A stretch of 64,000 nucleotides of DNA from Bin80 sp965261255 (GTDB lineage: Bacteria; Bacteroidota; Rhodothermia; Rhodothermales; Bin80). Below, piece after piece: positions 10,169 through 19,300 of the stretch. Made by a program: the position numbers and the translations under genes. The notes beneath the pieces are model-generated. The model did not search any database, was not told the DNA's origin, and saw nothing but the letters and a program-made list of their open reading frames with translations. Where the stretch lies: assembly GCA_965261255.1 (NCBI GenBank), contig CBDHCQ010000004.1, positions 1,984,001-2,048,000 on the forward strand, read 5' to 3'. Numbering within the stretch: position 1 is the first letter of the stretch; every line of letters begins with the position of its first letter.

Positions 10169-11758
10169 CTACTTGGAATTAGCCAAAACTTTTTTCTCGG
10201 ACCGTCTGAGCCATTCTGACTGATTCAGTGGTACCCGTGAAATGCTCTCTGAAATTTTATGAGCAATGGACTGAGCAAATTCTGGTTTCAGTTCTCCGAC
10301 CCACCGGTATTCTTGATTTTCAACATCTTGGAACGTGAATGTATGGTTAGAATCGTCACAATCTGCGAGTACACATCCCTTTTCGGTGTCGGGTTCGAAA
10401 TTTATGATACGCCAATTCGAAGGTTTCACAGATATGGACACACACCGATATTTATTATTCTCAAGGTGTACAGCTAGCTTCGGCGTATCCTTTACTGGAT
10501 CAGAAAGCAGTAAAAAGAGAAAAGGTGTCGTTTCATCCAATCGTACGCTATCACATTTAGGAGTCACGCAAAGTAACAATTCTTCTCTCTCTGAATGAGT
10601 TCGAAGAATGACAGTCCCCATTGAAAGTTGTCTCTGGGGTTTATCCAGTACCTGCCGAAAACTCATTGCCCAGGCAAAACGCTTATCTAGATCAGCACAA
10701 TTCTCGGTACCCCACGAGAATTCACAGGATAGAATGTCGAATTTTTTGGGGCTAATAAGCCGATATCTTTCGTCGTCATTTCCATACTCCAGCATATCCA
10801 ATACTCGACGGACAGAACGCTTTTCTTTATTAAAGATTATCTGATCGTTCTCGGATCGCTCTTTGAGCCAATGCTCAATCGCTTGGATTCCTGCCGGACT
10901 TACCTCAGTACAAATGGCATCATCCATGATACCGTGAAGTTCACTTGCAATCTGTTCTACGATATGTTGCTCTGATTCTTGGGGCTGTGACAGGCATGCC
11001 CGATGTGCTAGGAATGCAGGATCAAGGTCTGATCCAAATCGCCCAAAAAGCCTGTAAACGTTTTCTCTCACTGCGGCGAGTGCTGTCATTACCACACTAG
11101 GCAGAAGCCCCTCAACTTTACTGGCAAAGTCACTGATGAGATGATCTGGTAGATCCTCCTCGCTCACGATACGGTTCAAGTGGTCGCTAACAGTGTGTGT
11201 GCCTTCCTTTAGGTATATCACGATCCGGCAGGCGCCGTAATCAATCATATGGGGGTCACGGTCTACGGAGACACTGTGATCATCTGTCCCGACGCTACCA
11301 ATACAATCCTCTATCTCTTCGAGGATTCTTATAGGATCATCTTCTACTGTATAGATGGCAATTAAACGAAGTTGATGTCGCGGCCCCTCCGACAGAATTT
11401 GCTTCAATAATGGTAAAGCATTCTTGCTTTTTTCTCGATTCAGCTGCCAGTCCAGAATAATAATATCCGCACGAGATATAGTCTTAGCAAGAGTAACGTC
11501 ATCGTGCCCTTCACTGGGTGATACAACGCCGCAGACCATGCGTTTGCGAGAAAATGATGCTGTAATTTGAGCAACATTAAGGGATCGAAGTTGCTGAGTT
11601 TCCGGTTCTTGTTCTGAAGGGACATTACTTGGACTCGGAGGAATTAGATTATCGTGGGCTGATAGAGATGGGGGTAAATAAAGTTCGTCGTCAATGACAA
11701 CTGCTGTCAGAAGAAATCGCTGGACGATCTTTCGGCAATGCTCTGCGAAATCACTCAT
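10169..11758 (-). CDS. Receiver-domain protein, partner of the GHKL/histidine-kinase protein
   Basis: 529 aa from the ATG at 11758, which overlaps the kinase stop by 8 nt (ATGAGTGA). The N-terminus has the receiver hallmarks: the acidic pair in VVIDDE (D23, D24), the candidate phospho-acceptor in IIILDWQL (D103), the switch Thr in AIYTVED (T137) and a downstream Lys (YLKEG). A long insertion separates the acidic pair from the phospho-acceptor segment. The remaining ~340 aa match nothing recognised and show no DNA-binding helix-turn-helix, so it is probably an effector or scaffold rather than a transcription factor. Translational coupling argues that the kinase protein phosphorylates or binds it. 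Confidence 0.75.
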   Translation of the reverse strand: MSDFAEHCRKIVQRFLLTAVVIDDELYLPPSLSAHDNLIPPSPSNVPSEQEPETQQLRSLNVAQITASFSRKRMVCGVVSPSEGHDDVTLAKTISRADIIILDWQLNREKSKNALPLLKQILSEGPRHQLRLIAIYTVEDDPIRILEEIEDCIGSVGTDDHSVSVDRDPHMIDYGACRIVIYLKEGTHTVSDHLNRIVSEEDLPDHLISDFASKVEGLLPSVVMTALAAVRENVYRLFGRFGSDLDPAFLAHRACLSQPQESEQHIVEQIASELHGIMDDAICTEVSPAGIQAIEHWLKERSENDQIIFNKEKRSVRRVLDMLEYGNDDERYRLISPKKFDILSCEFSWGTENCADLDKRFAWAMSFRQVLDKPQRQLSMGTVILRTHSEREELLLCVTPKCDSVRLDETTPFLFLLLSDPVKDTPKLAVHLENNKYRCVSISVKPSNWRIINFEPDTEKGCVLADCDDSNHTFTFQDVENQEYRWVGELKPEFAQSIAHKISESISRVPLNQSEWLRRSEKKVLANSK

Positions 11759-14729
11759 CGGTGCTGTCCTCTTTGTCCTCATCCTTAATTGGCTTGATCA
11801 GGAAGGTTGTATTCCAATCCCGTACACCATCCTCAAGAATCAGATCATATCCTATCTCTTGCAGCGTCTTCTTAGCGATATATAACCCCATTCCACGACC
11901 TTCGGGCTTTCTCGTGAACCCTAGATCAAAAATGTTATTCCTATCCCTAACATGAACACCGGGCCCGGAGTCGGATACGTGAATCACCCCGTGTAATGCA
12001 TCAAGTTGGATTTTACGTTCATGACGTTCGTTCAGCCCTGAAAGCCAGTAAATTGCATTGTCAACAAGGTTAATAAACACAGGATAGAAGGATGATGGAT
12101 ACCCTCGCACCTTAAGAGTAGCGAATGAGTCTGTTATAGAAAATTCGATCTGATGCCTGGACATGCGTTGACCAAAAAGTCGCATAAGGAAATCAAATAC
12201 GTCCCATCCGCGAATGTTAACCGCTTTACGGTGGAGTCTCCTTTGTAGCGGTGTGAATAGACTGAGATACCCATCAAGATGCTCAAAACCGTTGCGGATA
12301 TTTTGATATAGTGGCAACAATTCACGATTCAGACCGGCCCAAGGTTTCAGACCCTGAATCCCAGATCGAACGGCCCGAATAGCAGCGCCAAACTCATGGC
12401 TTATGATCTCAATAGCCATACCAAGTTGGGCAAGTTGAAGATCAATCGTGGCCTGCTCCTTCAACGCAATATTGCTTTCCTCAATGGCTACAAGTTCATC
12501 AACAATGGATGTATCACCTTGGAGATTAATGGCTTCGAGCTGCGTTCGAACAAACTCGAGTTTCTGTAATGCGATTTGTTCAGCTTCTAGGATCTGTGTC
12601 TCCAGAGAAGAACGTTCAGTTGCTAGTTGCTGCTCATCTAGACTTGAAAAATCCAGCTGATAAAACTGCATCATAACACCACGGATGGTCGTTTCAATAT
12701 CTTGAACGCACTTTCTGGCTAGCTTCCGAGTACTGTCAGAAATGTCTTTTGCTTTCCCCTCGATATCCTGACGCTGCACCCGGGTCTCTTTGCTGGCTTT
12801 TCCCGCAATGTCCTTGAGAACCGATTCCAGACGCTCTCTGACAGTCACATCTATCCCAATCTTGTCCACTTCTATTGTAATGACACTTTCTATAGTGTCC
12901 CGAACATTGCCTATCTCCCCTCGAAGACTCTCAAATGCTTCCTGATAATCACTCCACTCTCTTGCCAGCTGCCTACTCATGCCTATTCTCGGCTTGGTAA
13001 TTCTGTAGCCCTTCTCCAATTCTATCAATGAGTTTCTTGCCGAACGTTCTATCTCTAAGATTCGCTTAACTGCCCGCTCTTGATCCTCATCACCAGCTGC
13101 TCGACTGACCCGTTCTTCAACCTTTATCATTAATTCTAGGGCTAACTCACGTGGATTCTGTTTCTCTATTTTCTCAAAGAAACCATGTAACTCATTCTTG
13201 AACTTTTTCCGCTTAGCAGTAACCTTCTTCGCCCTCGCCCTCCGATGTCGTGCAGCTTCTTCCAATTCTTGCTTACGTCTTGTAAATCTCTCAGCATAAT
13301 CTCCTTCCTCACGAAAGAAATCTGCTGCAACCTGAACAAGAAAATTCTTGAGAATATCTCGCAAGTGGCGATATGCTAGATTCTCACGGAATCCCTCTCG
13401 ACCTGCTTTCTCGCTGAGACGTGCATTGTGAGTAGAGTCGACCTCCACAATTCCAAACATTTGCCGGTAAGAAAAATAGTAGTAGGAAGCACTCTTCGTA
13501 CGCCGGACTTCAATTTCCAGCCAATCATAATCTGTGTTCCCATACGGCTGAATACGTACTCCATCACGGTAGATATATAAACCACCTATTTTCTTTGTCT
13601 TTGCCAGCACGCGCGCATGCTCAGCGGAAGGCAAGGTTGAATGTCTTGCTGCACCTTCAACTGCAGCAAATTTGATGTGAAATGGACCACAAGCGGTCTC
13701 TTTTCCTTTTCCACCGCTCCAGCTGATTACGTGATCTTCGGTTTTCTCACCGTACACAGACACATTGCCCTTGAATTGCCCCCAATCGTCGAACTTTCCC
13801 CAGATCCGATGATCTGCATTTTCATATTCGTCGCGGGTGAAAAAATTATTTGAGTCAATAAGATCCTTACAACTTCCATCCGTATCGTGGACTCTGAAAG
13901 CAGTTTGGATGACCGGTTTGTCTTCGGCGGCAAATGATGGAGTGGTGAAACCCAGTAGTGCTTCCTGAATCGGCGCCACCTTGTCTGCACGGGGATTCCC
14001 ACCTATGTCATACTCCAAGTTTTCATCCAAAGGGAGGAGATAAAAATGGGTACCGTATCCTCGATTGAGAAGGGAAGGTTCACCTATGCGGCTAGAGAGC
14101 TCTAAGGGATTAACGCTATACCTATCAAGATTCTCCTCAATTTGTTTCCTCTCTTCTCTACCCAAATTTATAATCAAATGGGCATTCATGTCTCGAAAAT
14201 GGGATACCATTTCTGCCACATCTCCACCATCTGGCAGACTGCCACCGGGAAACGTCCGAAGTGGGATCCGAATATCTTGGAGATTCAGGCCAGGGCATTC
14301 AAAGAACTGCCAATTCAAAAAGGCGGCGGTGAGATCAAATAATCCACCATCGCGCTTAGCACGTGTAAGAATCAATACCTGCGGAGCAATAGTCGCGATA
14401 GCGAGCCGACCAATTCCTTTTTCCCCTAATACAGGTCTCCTTGATTTGGTTGGATTACGGGCCGCCCGAGCTTCCTTACTCTTTCGTGTAATACTGGTCT
14501 CGGTGGCGATTGTGAGCCATTGGTTCTGGAATTCCTCTAATTTCATTCCGAACCCATCATCCCGGATTACTAGTAACTCCTCACTTCGATAATAGTCGAC
14601 CTCAACTTTATCTGCATCGGCATCATGTGCATTCTTAAACAACTCAGAGATTGCCGTGGGAATACCGGCAATCTGCTGTCTACCCAGCATGTCCAATGTT
14701 CGGGCCGCCGCTTTAAATCTTACTTCCAT
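11751..14729 (-). CDS. Dual-ATPase protein: Hsp90/MORC-like GHKL domain plus C-terminal histidine kinase module
   Basis: 992 aa. The N-terminus is an Hsp90/MutL/MORC-like ATPase: N-box ELFKNAHDAD (29-38), G1 DDGFGM (57-62) and G2 GEKGIGRLA (102-110). A charged, probably coiled-coil middle (roughly 480-760) follows. The C-terminus is a histidine kinase: H-box SHEFG with His778, N-box NLVDNAIYW (~887), G1 SDSGPG (~918) and G2 GRGMGLYIAKK (~943). No membrane segment or periplasmic sensor is visible, so the input is cytoplasmic. ATG at 14729, 6 nt after the methyltransferase stop; its 3' end overlaps the receiver gene. In family terms the N-terminal ATPase recalls MutL/MORC ATPases of restriction-modification operons. 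A role as DNA-state sensor signalling to the receiver protein is inference. Confidence 0.85.
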   Translation of the reverse strand: MEVRFKAAARTLDMLGRQQIAGIPTAISELFKNAHDADADKVEVDYYRSEELLVIRDDGFGMKLEEFQNQWLTIATETSITRKSKEARAARNPTKSRRPVLGEKGIGRLAIATIAPQVLILTRAKRDGGLFDLTAAFLNWQFFECPGLNLQDIRIPLRTFPGGSLPDGGDVAEMVSHFRDMNAHLIINLGREERKQIEENLDRYSVNPLELSSRIGEPSLLNRGYGTHFYLLPLDENLEYDIGGNPRADKVAPIQEALLGFTTPSFAAEDKPVIQTAFRVHDTDGSCKDLIDSNNFFTRDEYENADHRIWGKFDDWGQFKGNVSVYGEKTEDHVISWSGGKGKETACGPFHIKFAAVEGAARHSTLPSAEHARVLAKTKKIGGLYIYRDGVRIQPYGNTDYDWLEIEVRRTKSASYYYFSYRQMFGIVEVDSTHNARLSEKAGREGFRENLAYRHLRDILKNFLVQVAADFFREEGDYAERFTRRKQELEEAARHRRARAKKVTAKRKKFKNELHGFFEKIEKQNPRELALELMIKVEERVSRAAGDEDQERAVKRILEIERSARNSLIELEKGYRITKPRIGMSRQLAREWSDYQEAFESLRGEIGNVRDTIESVITIEVDKIGIDVTVRERLESVLKDIAGKASKETRVQRQDIEGKAKDISDSTRKLARKCVQDIETTIRGVMMQFYQLDFSSLDEQQLATERSSLETQILEAEQIALQKLEFVRTQLEAINLQGDTSIVDELVAIEESNIALKEQATIDLQLAQLGMAIEIISHEFGAAIRAVRSGIQGLKPWAGLNRELLPLYQNIRNGFEHLDGYLSLFTPLQRRLHRKAVNIRGWDVFDFLMRLFGQRMSRHQIEFSITDSFATLKVRGYPSSFYPVFINLVDNAIYWLSGLNERHERKIQLDALHGVIHVSDSGPGVHVRDRNNIFDLGFTRKPEGRGMGLYIAKKTLQEIGYDLILEDGVRDWNTTFLIKPIKDEDKEDSTDE

Positions 14730-14735
14730 TGTTAT

Positions 14736-15833
14736 TCAATGCGCCCCTATGCTGCTTAAATGTTCCCCCACATGGAGCCCTATTGTTTTTGCCAATTTTA
14801 CTGGAACTGCATTCCCGATCTGCTGTGCCATGGAATTCAGACTACCTGAAAAAGAGAAGCCCAAGGGGAATGTTTGAAGACACGCAGCTTCTCGCACACT
14901 GATCGCACGATCCTGTTCGGGATGACCGAAACGACCATTAGAATAACTGATGCATCGGGTCGTGAGACCAGATGCCGGTCGGTCCCAAGACATCCGTCCG
15001 TACACATCGGTGTATCCCCCGGACGTTCGATGACAAGAAAGCCAGAGATGATCGGGCCAATCTTTATGTCCACCACCCTCAGGAGTTGCTTGAATTCGTT
15101 TGATGTTGAGCGGTGACAACCCGGCGGCCCGATGATCAGCAATATGCGGATGTTTTTCACCCGCAGCAATTTCTGGAAGATCACCGATCGAGTCTCGTAC
15201 GGTAGCAAATTCAGGATTAGCGGTTCCCGGTCCGTGGGTTTCGGGAGGAAGATTTATTATGCCGTGTTGGCTTGCCAAGAGTAGTAATCTACGACGGCTT
15301 TGTGGCACGCCGTATCGCTTCAAAGGAACTGAGGCATACTCCGGTGTTACATACCCAGCACGCTCAAGTCCCAGTAAGAACTTGCTCATCGGTTCTGACT
15401 CTGGCCCCACTTTCTGCATCCCTGGAACATTCTCTACGAAGATAATGTCAGGTCTACACAGTTCAATAAAACGAAGAAATTCAAGGATCAGTGGAAACCG
15501 CTCGTCTTCTGCTGACGGTGGACGAATGGTATTCTGCTTCGAGAATGGCTGGCAAGGGGCGCAACCGCAAAACATGATAGGATGAGGCCTTGCACGGTCA
15601 ACTAACTCCTGGACCGCTGACTCTCTAACTCGGCGAATGTCCTCGCACACGAAGGTGGCTGCCGGAAAATTTGATTGAAAGGTACGTTTAGCATCCAAGT
15701 TCCAATCAAGAGCGAATACAATCTCCATTCCGGCATCCTGAAACCCCTGACTAGCCCCACCGCAGCCGGAGAAAAAGTCAAACACCTTTACCGGCAGACT
15801 GGTATCGGGCGCAGAATTTCTATGAGACTTCAT
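14736..15833 (-). CDS. C5 cytosine DNA methyltransferase
   Basis: 365 aa, near the usual length for a bacterial 5mC methylase. Conserved motifs are in order: motif I DFFSGCGGASQGF (AdoMet site), motif IV GCAPCQPFSKQ with the catalytic Cys, motif VI ENVPG, motif VIII QSRRRLLLL, a short target-recognition region, then motifs IX/X (RPASGLTTR, QQIGNAVPV). First gene of the three-gene minus operon, 6 nt from the ATPase/kinase gene. In such a context it probably marks host DNA so that the nuclease/helicase proteins can tell self from foreign. Recognition sequence cannot be predicted. Confidence 0.93.
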   Translation of the reverse strand: MKSHRNSAPDTSLPVKVFDFFSGCGGASQGFQDAGMEIVFALDWNLDAKRTFQSNFPAATFVCEDIRRVRESAVQELVDRARPHPIMFCGCAPCQPFSKQNTIRPPSAEDERFPLILEFLRFIELCRPDIIFVENVPGMQKVGPESEPMSKFLLGLERAGYVTPEYASVPLKRYGVPQSRRRLLLLASQHGIINLPPETHGPGTANPEFATVRDSIGDLPEIAAGEKHPHIADHRAAGLSPLNIKRIQATPEGGGHKDWPDHLWLSCHRTSGGYTDVYGRMSWDRPASGLTTRCISYSNGRFGHPEQDRAISVREAACLQTFPLGFSFSGSLNSMAQQIGNAVPVKLAKTIGLHVGEHLSSIGAH

Positions 15834-16069
15834 ATACGTTGTAAATAGTTACGGAATGCATCGTGGAGGTTAATAACGACTCAGATTTAAAGTAACTGCA
15901 CGAGAAGTCTGATTTACCTACACCAAAGCCTTAATTTACGGTATACTCAACGTTCGAGCTTGCAAACTCTATTCGTGGGTTTGCACAATCCGAGCGATGC
16001 CGGGCACCATTCCGAGCGAAGTAGGCCGCCTGCGTGTTGTTAAACCGACTTCGATAATTTGGTGGATTT
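15834..16069. mobile_element. IS21-like element end
   Basis: Upstream of the methyltransferase, two imperfect tandem copies of a ~22-nt motif starting TCCGAGCGA lie at about 15988-16033. A similar pair occurs at 23083-23125. Its position just 3' of the istB remnant is where the terminal repeats of an IS21-family element would sit. The promoter of the methyltransferase operon must also lie here. Confidence 0.45.
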
Positions 16070-16418
16070 GATTGTCAATTCTTGTTTACTTTGGACTTTT
16101 CGCATGAGGTCTCCCGTCAATTGAATTTTGTGGGCATTGTTGACCAGTCGGTCCAAGATTGTGTCGGCCAGTGCAGAATCTTCCACGGTTTGATGTCATT
16201 TGTTCTAGGGGTAATGACCGGTGACGATGATAGATCGCCAGATATAGCGACCATCTACGAGTTCCATCAGATTAAGTTGTTGTGCACGACGAATCGCATA
16301 CAGGCCCCAATCATCAGGGAGGAGTACATCAATGCACTAGCTGTTTCAACACACGGAGATAGGGGCGACCTTCGCGCGCGAGTTGAAGCGTTTCCAGTAG
16401 GCGATGCAAGTGTCCAAC
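16070..16418 (-). pseudogene. istB: Decayed istB (IS21-family helper ATPase)
   Basis: The minus strand reads LHRLLETLQLAREGRPYLRV, then after a 1-nt frameshift VLLPDDWGLYAIRRA, ELVDGRY, RSIIVTGHYP, two in-frame stops, and finally ALADTILDRLVNNAHKIQL and MRKVQSKQE. This is the C-terminal half of IstB, the AAA+ helper of IS21 transposases. It ends abruptly next to the propeller gene, so the 5' half and istA are lost. It marks past transposition at the right boundary of the defence island. Confidence 0.8.
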
Positions 16419-16427
16419 GTCCGTTAA

Positions 16428-17678
16428 TTAGGCTTTGGGCTTTTCAATCCGCGCTCTCACGATAATGTCGGAACCGTGTTCATCCCGCGTGAGGCCATAT
16501 AGAATCTCGTTCTGTATGATCGGATAAGAACGCAAAGTGAACGGGATTAGAAGCGTTCCCAGATAGCGTCCCTCAGGGTCAAACAGGTCAAAAGGCTGGC
16601 CTTCACTCTCCTCCTCATCATCTGACTTTATGGTAACTCGCCTCACCCAAAGATTAGCCTCGTCATCGCAGAAGAGAGAACTCACTGCCGGCCGAGTCTT
16701 GGGAATCTTTGACCAATCGATCTTCCCTCCTTGGTCAGTGAACCACTCCATGCTCTGGCCCAACTCTGTCCTATCTTCGGCAGTTACCCGAATCGGTTCA
16801 TATTCCATGGTGACCCTGCGGAGCGTTTCACCGTGGCCAGTGATTTCGGCAAGCTCGTATTGATCGGTGTGGAGCGTCCAGAGATTACCATTTGGAGCAA
16901 AGCACCACGCAATGTAACCTTGGTAGGGAACACTCACTTGCATGTCTCCGGTCTCGTTACTGAAGTATTCAGCATCAGGTTTTTCCGGGACCGGTATCGT
17001 GTCCAGCGGGGTCAGGGACTGATCAAACCGGGCGAATGACTCTGTCGTCGTGCCCTCATCATGGAAGGATCTGATTAAAGCATTGTACCGGCCTACTGGA
17101 TCAAAACCACCGGAATATGGCATTTGGCTCCAGCCAACGCCACCAATCGATTCTGTTCTAAGGTAGTCCCCGTACCCGTCTAGTATGGAAAGCCGGCCCC
17201 TTGCCATTTCCATGACCCAGATCTCCCCATTACGGCTCAGGTCAACCGAACTGGCATTTTCAAATTCCCCCGGCCCAGTTCCCCTCCCCCCTACTGTGTG
17301 TATGTGGATGCCGTCCAAGTCGAAGACGTGGATCTCTTGCGTTTGGCCATCAAGTGCGAAAACTCGCCCCTGCGCATCCACATCAAAGGAGCTAATATTG
17401 CCGAATAAAATCGCATCGTCACCCGTGTCGCTTCCTATTCTCATCTCCTCCACAACCTGCCAAGTTTCTTCCGATGACCAGAGCGGTTCCTCGGTATTTC
17501 GGACTAAGATCTCGCCGGAAGCAAGCGTATCAATCGTGCCGGGCCAGCCTTCACTAGAATCAGTGCTAGCTGATCCGCAGCCGGTGCCAAGCAACGTGAA
17601 GGTCAAGGCAAGAGCATAAATTACGGTGGCAGTAGTGCTTACGTTCATGGTTAGGGAGGTTTTCTTTAGCCAAGTCAT
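16428..17678 (-). CDS. 6-bladed beta-propeller lipoprotein
   Basis: 416 aa. The signal peptide with KK and lipobox LLGTGC predicts a lipoprotein. Propeller blades are marked by repeats such as FDVDGQGRVF-like strands (VDAQGRVFALD, IHVFDLDG, GRGTGPGEF, DLSRNGEIWV). Function unknown; these surface or periplasmic propellers are abundant in Bacteroidota. A truncated paralogue lies at 20601-20984, with a similar stretch of upstream DNA. The istB remnant ends only ~10 bp past its stop. Confidence 0.85.
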   Translation of the reverse strand: MTWLKKTSLTMNVSTTATVIYALALTFTLLGTGCGSASTDSSEGWPGTIDTLASGEILVRNTEEPLWSSEETWQVVEEMRIGSDTGDDAILFGNISSFDVDAQGRVFALDGQTQEIHVFDLDGIHIHTVGGRGTGPGEFENASSVDLSRNGEIWVMEMARGRLSILDGYGDYLRTESIGGVGWSQMPYSGGFDPVGRYNALIRSFHDEGTTTESFARFDQSLTPLDTIPVPEKPDAEYFSNETGDMQVSVPYQGYIAWCFAPNGNLWTLHTDQYELAEITGHGETLRRVTMEYEPIRVTAEDRTELGQSMEWFTDQGGKIDWSKIPKTRPAVSSLFCDDEANLWVRRVTIKSDDEEESEGQPFDLFDPEGRYLGTLLIPFTLRSYPIIQNEILYGLTRDEHGSDIIVRARIEKPKA

Positions 17679-17895
17679 AAATCATCGTCGTCCGTTACAT
17701 TCAAGATTGTGAGAATCTGCCTGCGTGCCAGTTACCGAGAACTGTCCCGTTAGCATGTGATGGGATCCACTGCTCACGAAGATTCCTGACCCCATCATGC
17801 TCAAGACAGCCCCGGTTGAGATATAAAGGTTCACAAAATGTATCGACTTAGCTTGGTGACAACGTGAGTCGTAGCAGCCGACGGTGCACCCGTGG

Positions 17896-18627
17896 CTACC
17901 GTATTGGAAAGGCTACACCAATCATAATTGCGTATGTCCGGTTTTTTGTGTCTCCGGCAAACTCCACCTCATCGTCCGGCTTTGTAATTGACGTCAGGCC
18001 GCGGTTATACATAAAATCCAGCATTAACGACCAAGACGGAGACACTGCGAAGGCCAAGCCCGCACCGGCCATTACGCCAAAGTCTAACGTCTTAAATGCG
18101 TCTTCTTCACATTCTTCCGACTCAGACCTGTCGACCGTCACGTTCTCACCGGTAATAAGGTTGGGAATGGAGGCCGTTACGCTGCTGTTAACCCTACAGT
18201 TTAGCGCAAAAGAAAATGCTGGACCCGCTGTGACGTAAGGAGACAGCGGCCCCTCCAGTTGGGGACTGATCTTCAGCAGCAAGGGAAATTCGAGATAGTC
18301 CATATCGGAGGTAAGTTCGACGTAGGAATTATCCGCCCGCATCTGCGTGAATGTGCCCTTTTGCACATAGGCCGCACCAATCTTCAGCCCCAAGAGGTCC
18401 TTAAACGGCAGGACGGCCGATGCCCGAATGGCCACGCCAGTCCGATAGCCATGGTCAAAGCCAATTCCTTCTAGCTCTTTAGCATCATCCCCACCCCAAG
18501 TCGCGAAGCTTGCACCTGCCTGAACGGAAACGGTTGGCTGCCCCCGTGCAACTGTGGCCCCAATCAGGAAGCCGGAAAACAAAAGCACGAGAAGAAAGGG
18601 AAGCTTGAAAAGTGGTCCTATTCTCAT
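17896..18627 (-). CDS. PorT-like outer-membrane beta-barrel protein
   Basis: 243 aa from the ATG at 18627, which starts a clean signal peptide (MRIGPLFKLPFLLVLLF...VARGQP). The mature part alternates polar and hydrophobic residues with glycines and tyrosines (VSVQAGASFATWGG, GIAAYVQKG-type strands, DYLEFPLLLKI, YVTAGPAFSFAL, LMLDFMYNRGL) and ends in a strand (YAIMIGVAFPIR). This is the pattern of an 8- to 10-stranded barrel of the porin/PorT group. Specific role unknown. Confidence 0.75.
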   Translation of the reverse strand: MRIGPLFKLPFLLVLLFSGFLIGATVARGQPTVSVQAGASFATWGGDDAKELEGIGFDHGYRTGVAIRASAVLPFKDLLGLKIGAAYVQKGTFTQMRADNSYVELTSDMDYLEFPLLLKISPQLEGPLSPYVTAGPAFSFALNCRVNSSVTASIPNLITGENVTVDRSESEECEEDAFKTLDFGVMAGAGLAFAVSPSWSLMLDFMYNRGLTSITKPDDEVEFAGDTKNRTYAIMIGVAFPIR

Positions 18628-18920
18628 ATGTATGGAATGATCAAATTTGAGCGAGCCATAGTTAATCAATATCATGTCAATTAGATTCAGTATTGCGGTG
18701 CACTCTAGGACTCGAGTCTGGATGGCAGGTTGACCGGATAGTGGGTGCTCGACATTTCGGAGCCATGGAAAGACAATCTACTACAAGCTTTCCAGGCCCT
18801 ATAATCGAAGCACTGATATACGCATCTCCCAGCAATTATCATACCCTGATCATTGGTCCTCTCAACCTGGTGAACCACCTTTCCCCAGAAGGCCGTATCT
18901 ATACGTGCTATTCAGGCACT
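18628..18920. other. Intergenic, nothing recognised
   Basis: Short stretch between the barrel gene and the fic fragment. No credible coding sequence or repeat was seen. Confidence 0.4.
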
Positions 18921-19177
18921 TGATCAGGATAATCGGGCATCGCTTTCCCTAATGATGTTTTCCAATGAAAAAAACCATCATCACTTAAGAAACCAAAATG
19001 TGATTTTCTTTTGTTCGCAAACAGTCTTCCGTTGTTTTCAAGACAAATCCTGATAAACAAATCTATCAGGCGGTCAGGCATACCAAAAACATCTTGAATC
19101 GCGTTTTCGGTAGTGTCGTAATCTGCAAGGAACCCTAACTCCTCTGCAAGCTCACGTTCAATGGTTAGAATGACAAA
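18921..19177 (-). pseudogene. Duplicated 3' fragment of a fic gene
   Basis: This segment closely matches the 3' end of the intact fic gene at 23273-24799 over about 255 bp (shared blocks include AAACCAAAATGTGATTTTC and ATCTATCAGGCGGTCAGG) with scattered substitutions and a 1-nt indel near the end. Similarity stops sharply at about 19177, and on the other side just after CCTGAT. It has no start and is not expressed as a protein; it is the relic of a second fic copy. Confidence 0.85.
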
Positions 19178-19300
19178 GGATTAATGAAAATGCCGGGCGC
19201 TATCCTGCGCCTGTCACTTACTCATTCATTAGATCATGTATTTTATATTGCATGGGATTTTCGTATAGATACATTCTCTCTGTCCCTACCCGAACTGAAT

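Noticed and set aside
1141..15833. Canonical Druantia or DISARM system
   Set aside because: The large helicase and methylase fit in part, but DruA-D/F-H, DrmC (PLD) and a separate DrmA/DrmB pair are not seen, while kinase and receiver proteins are extra.
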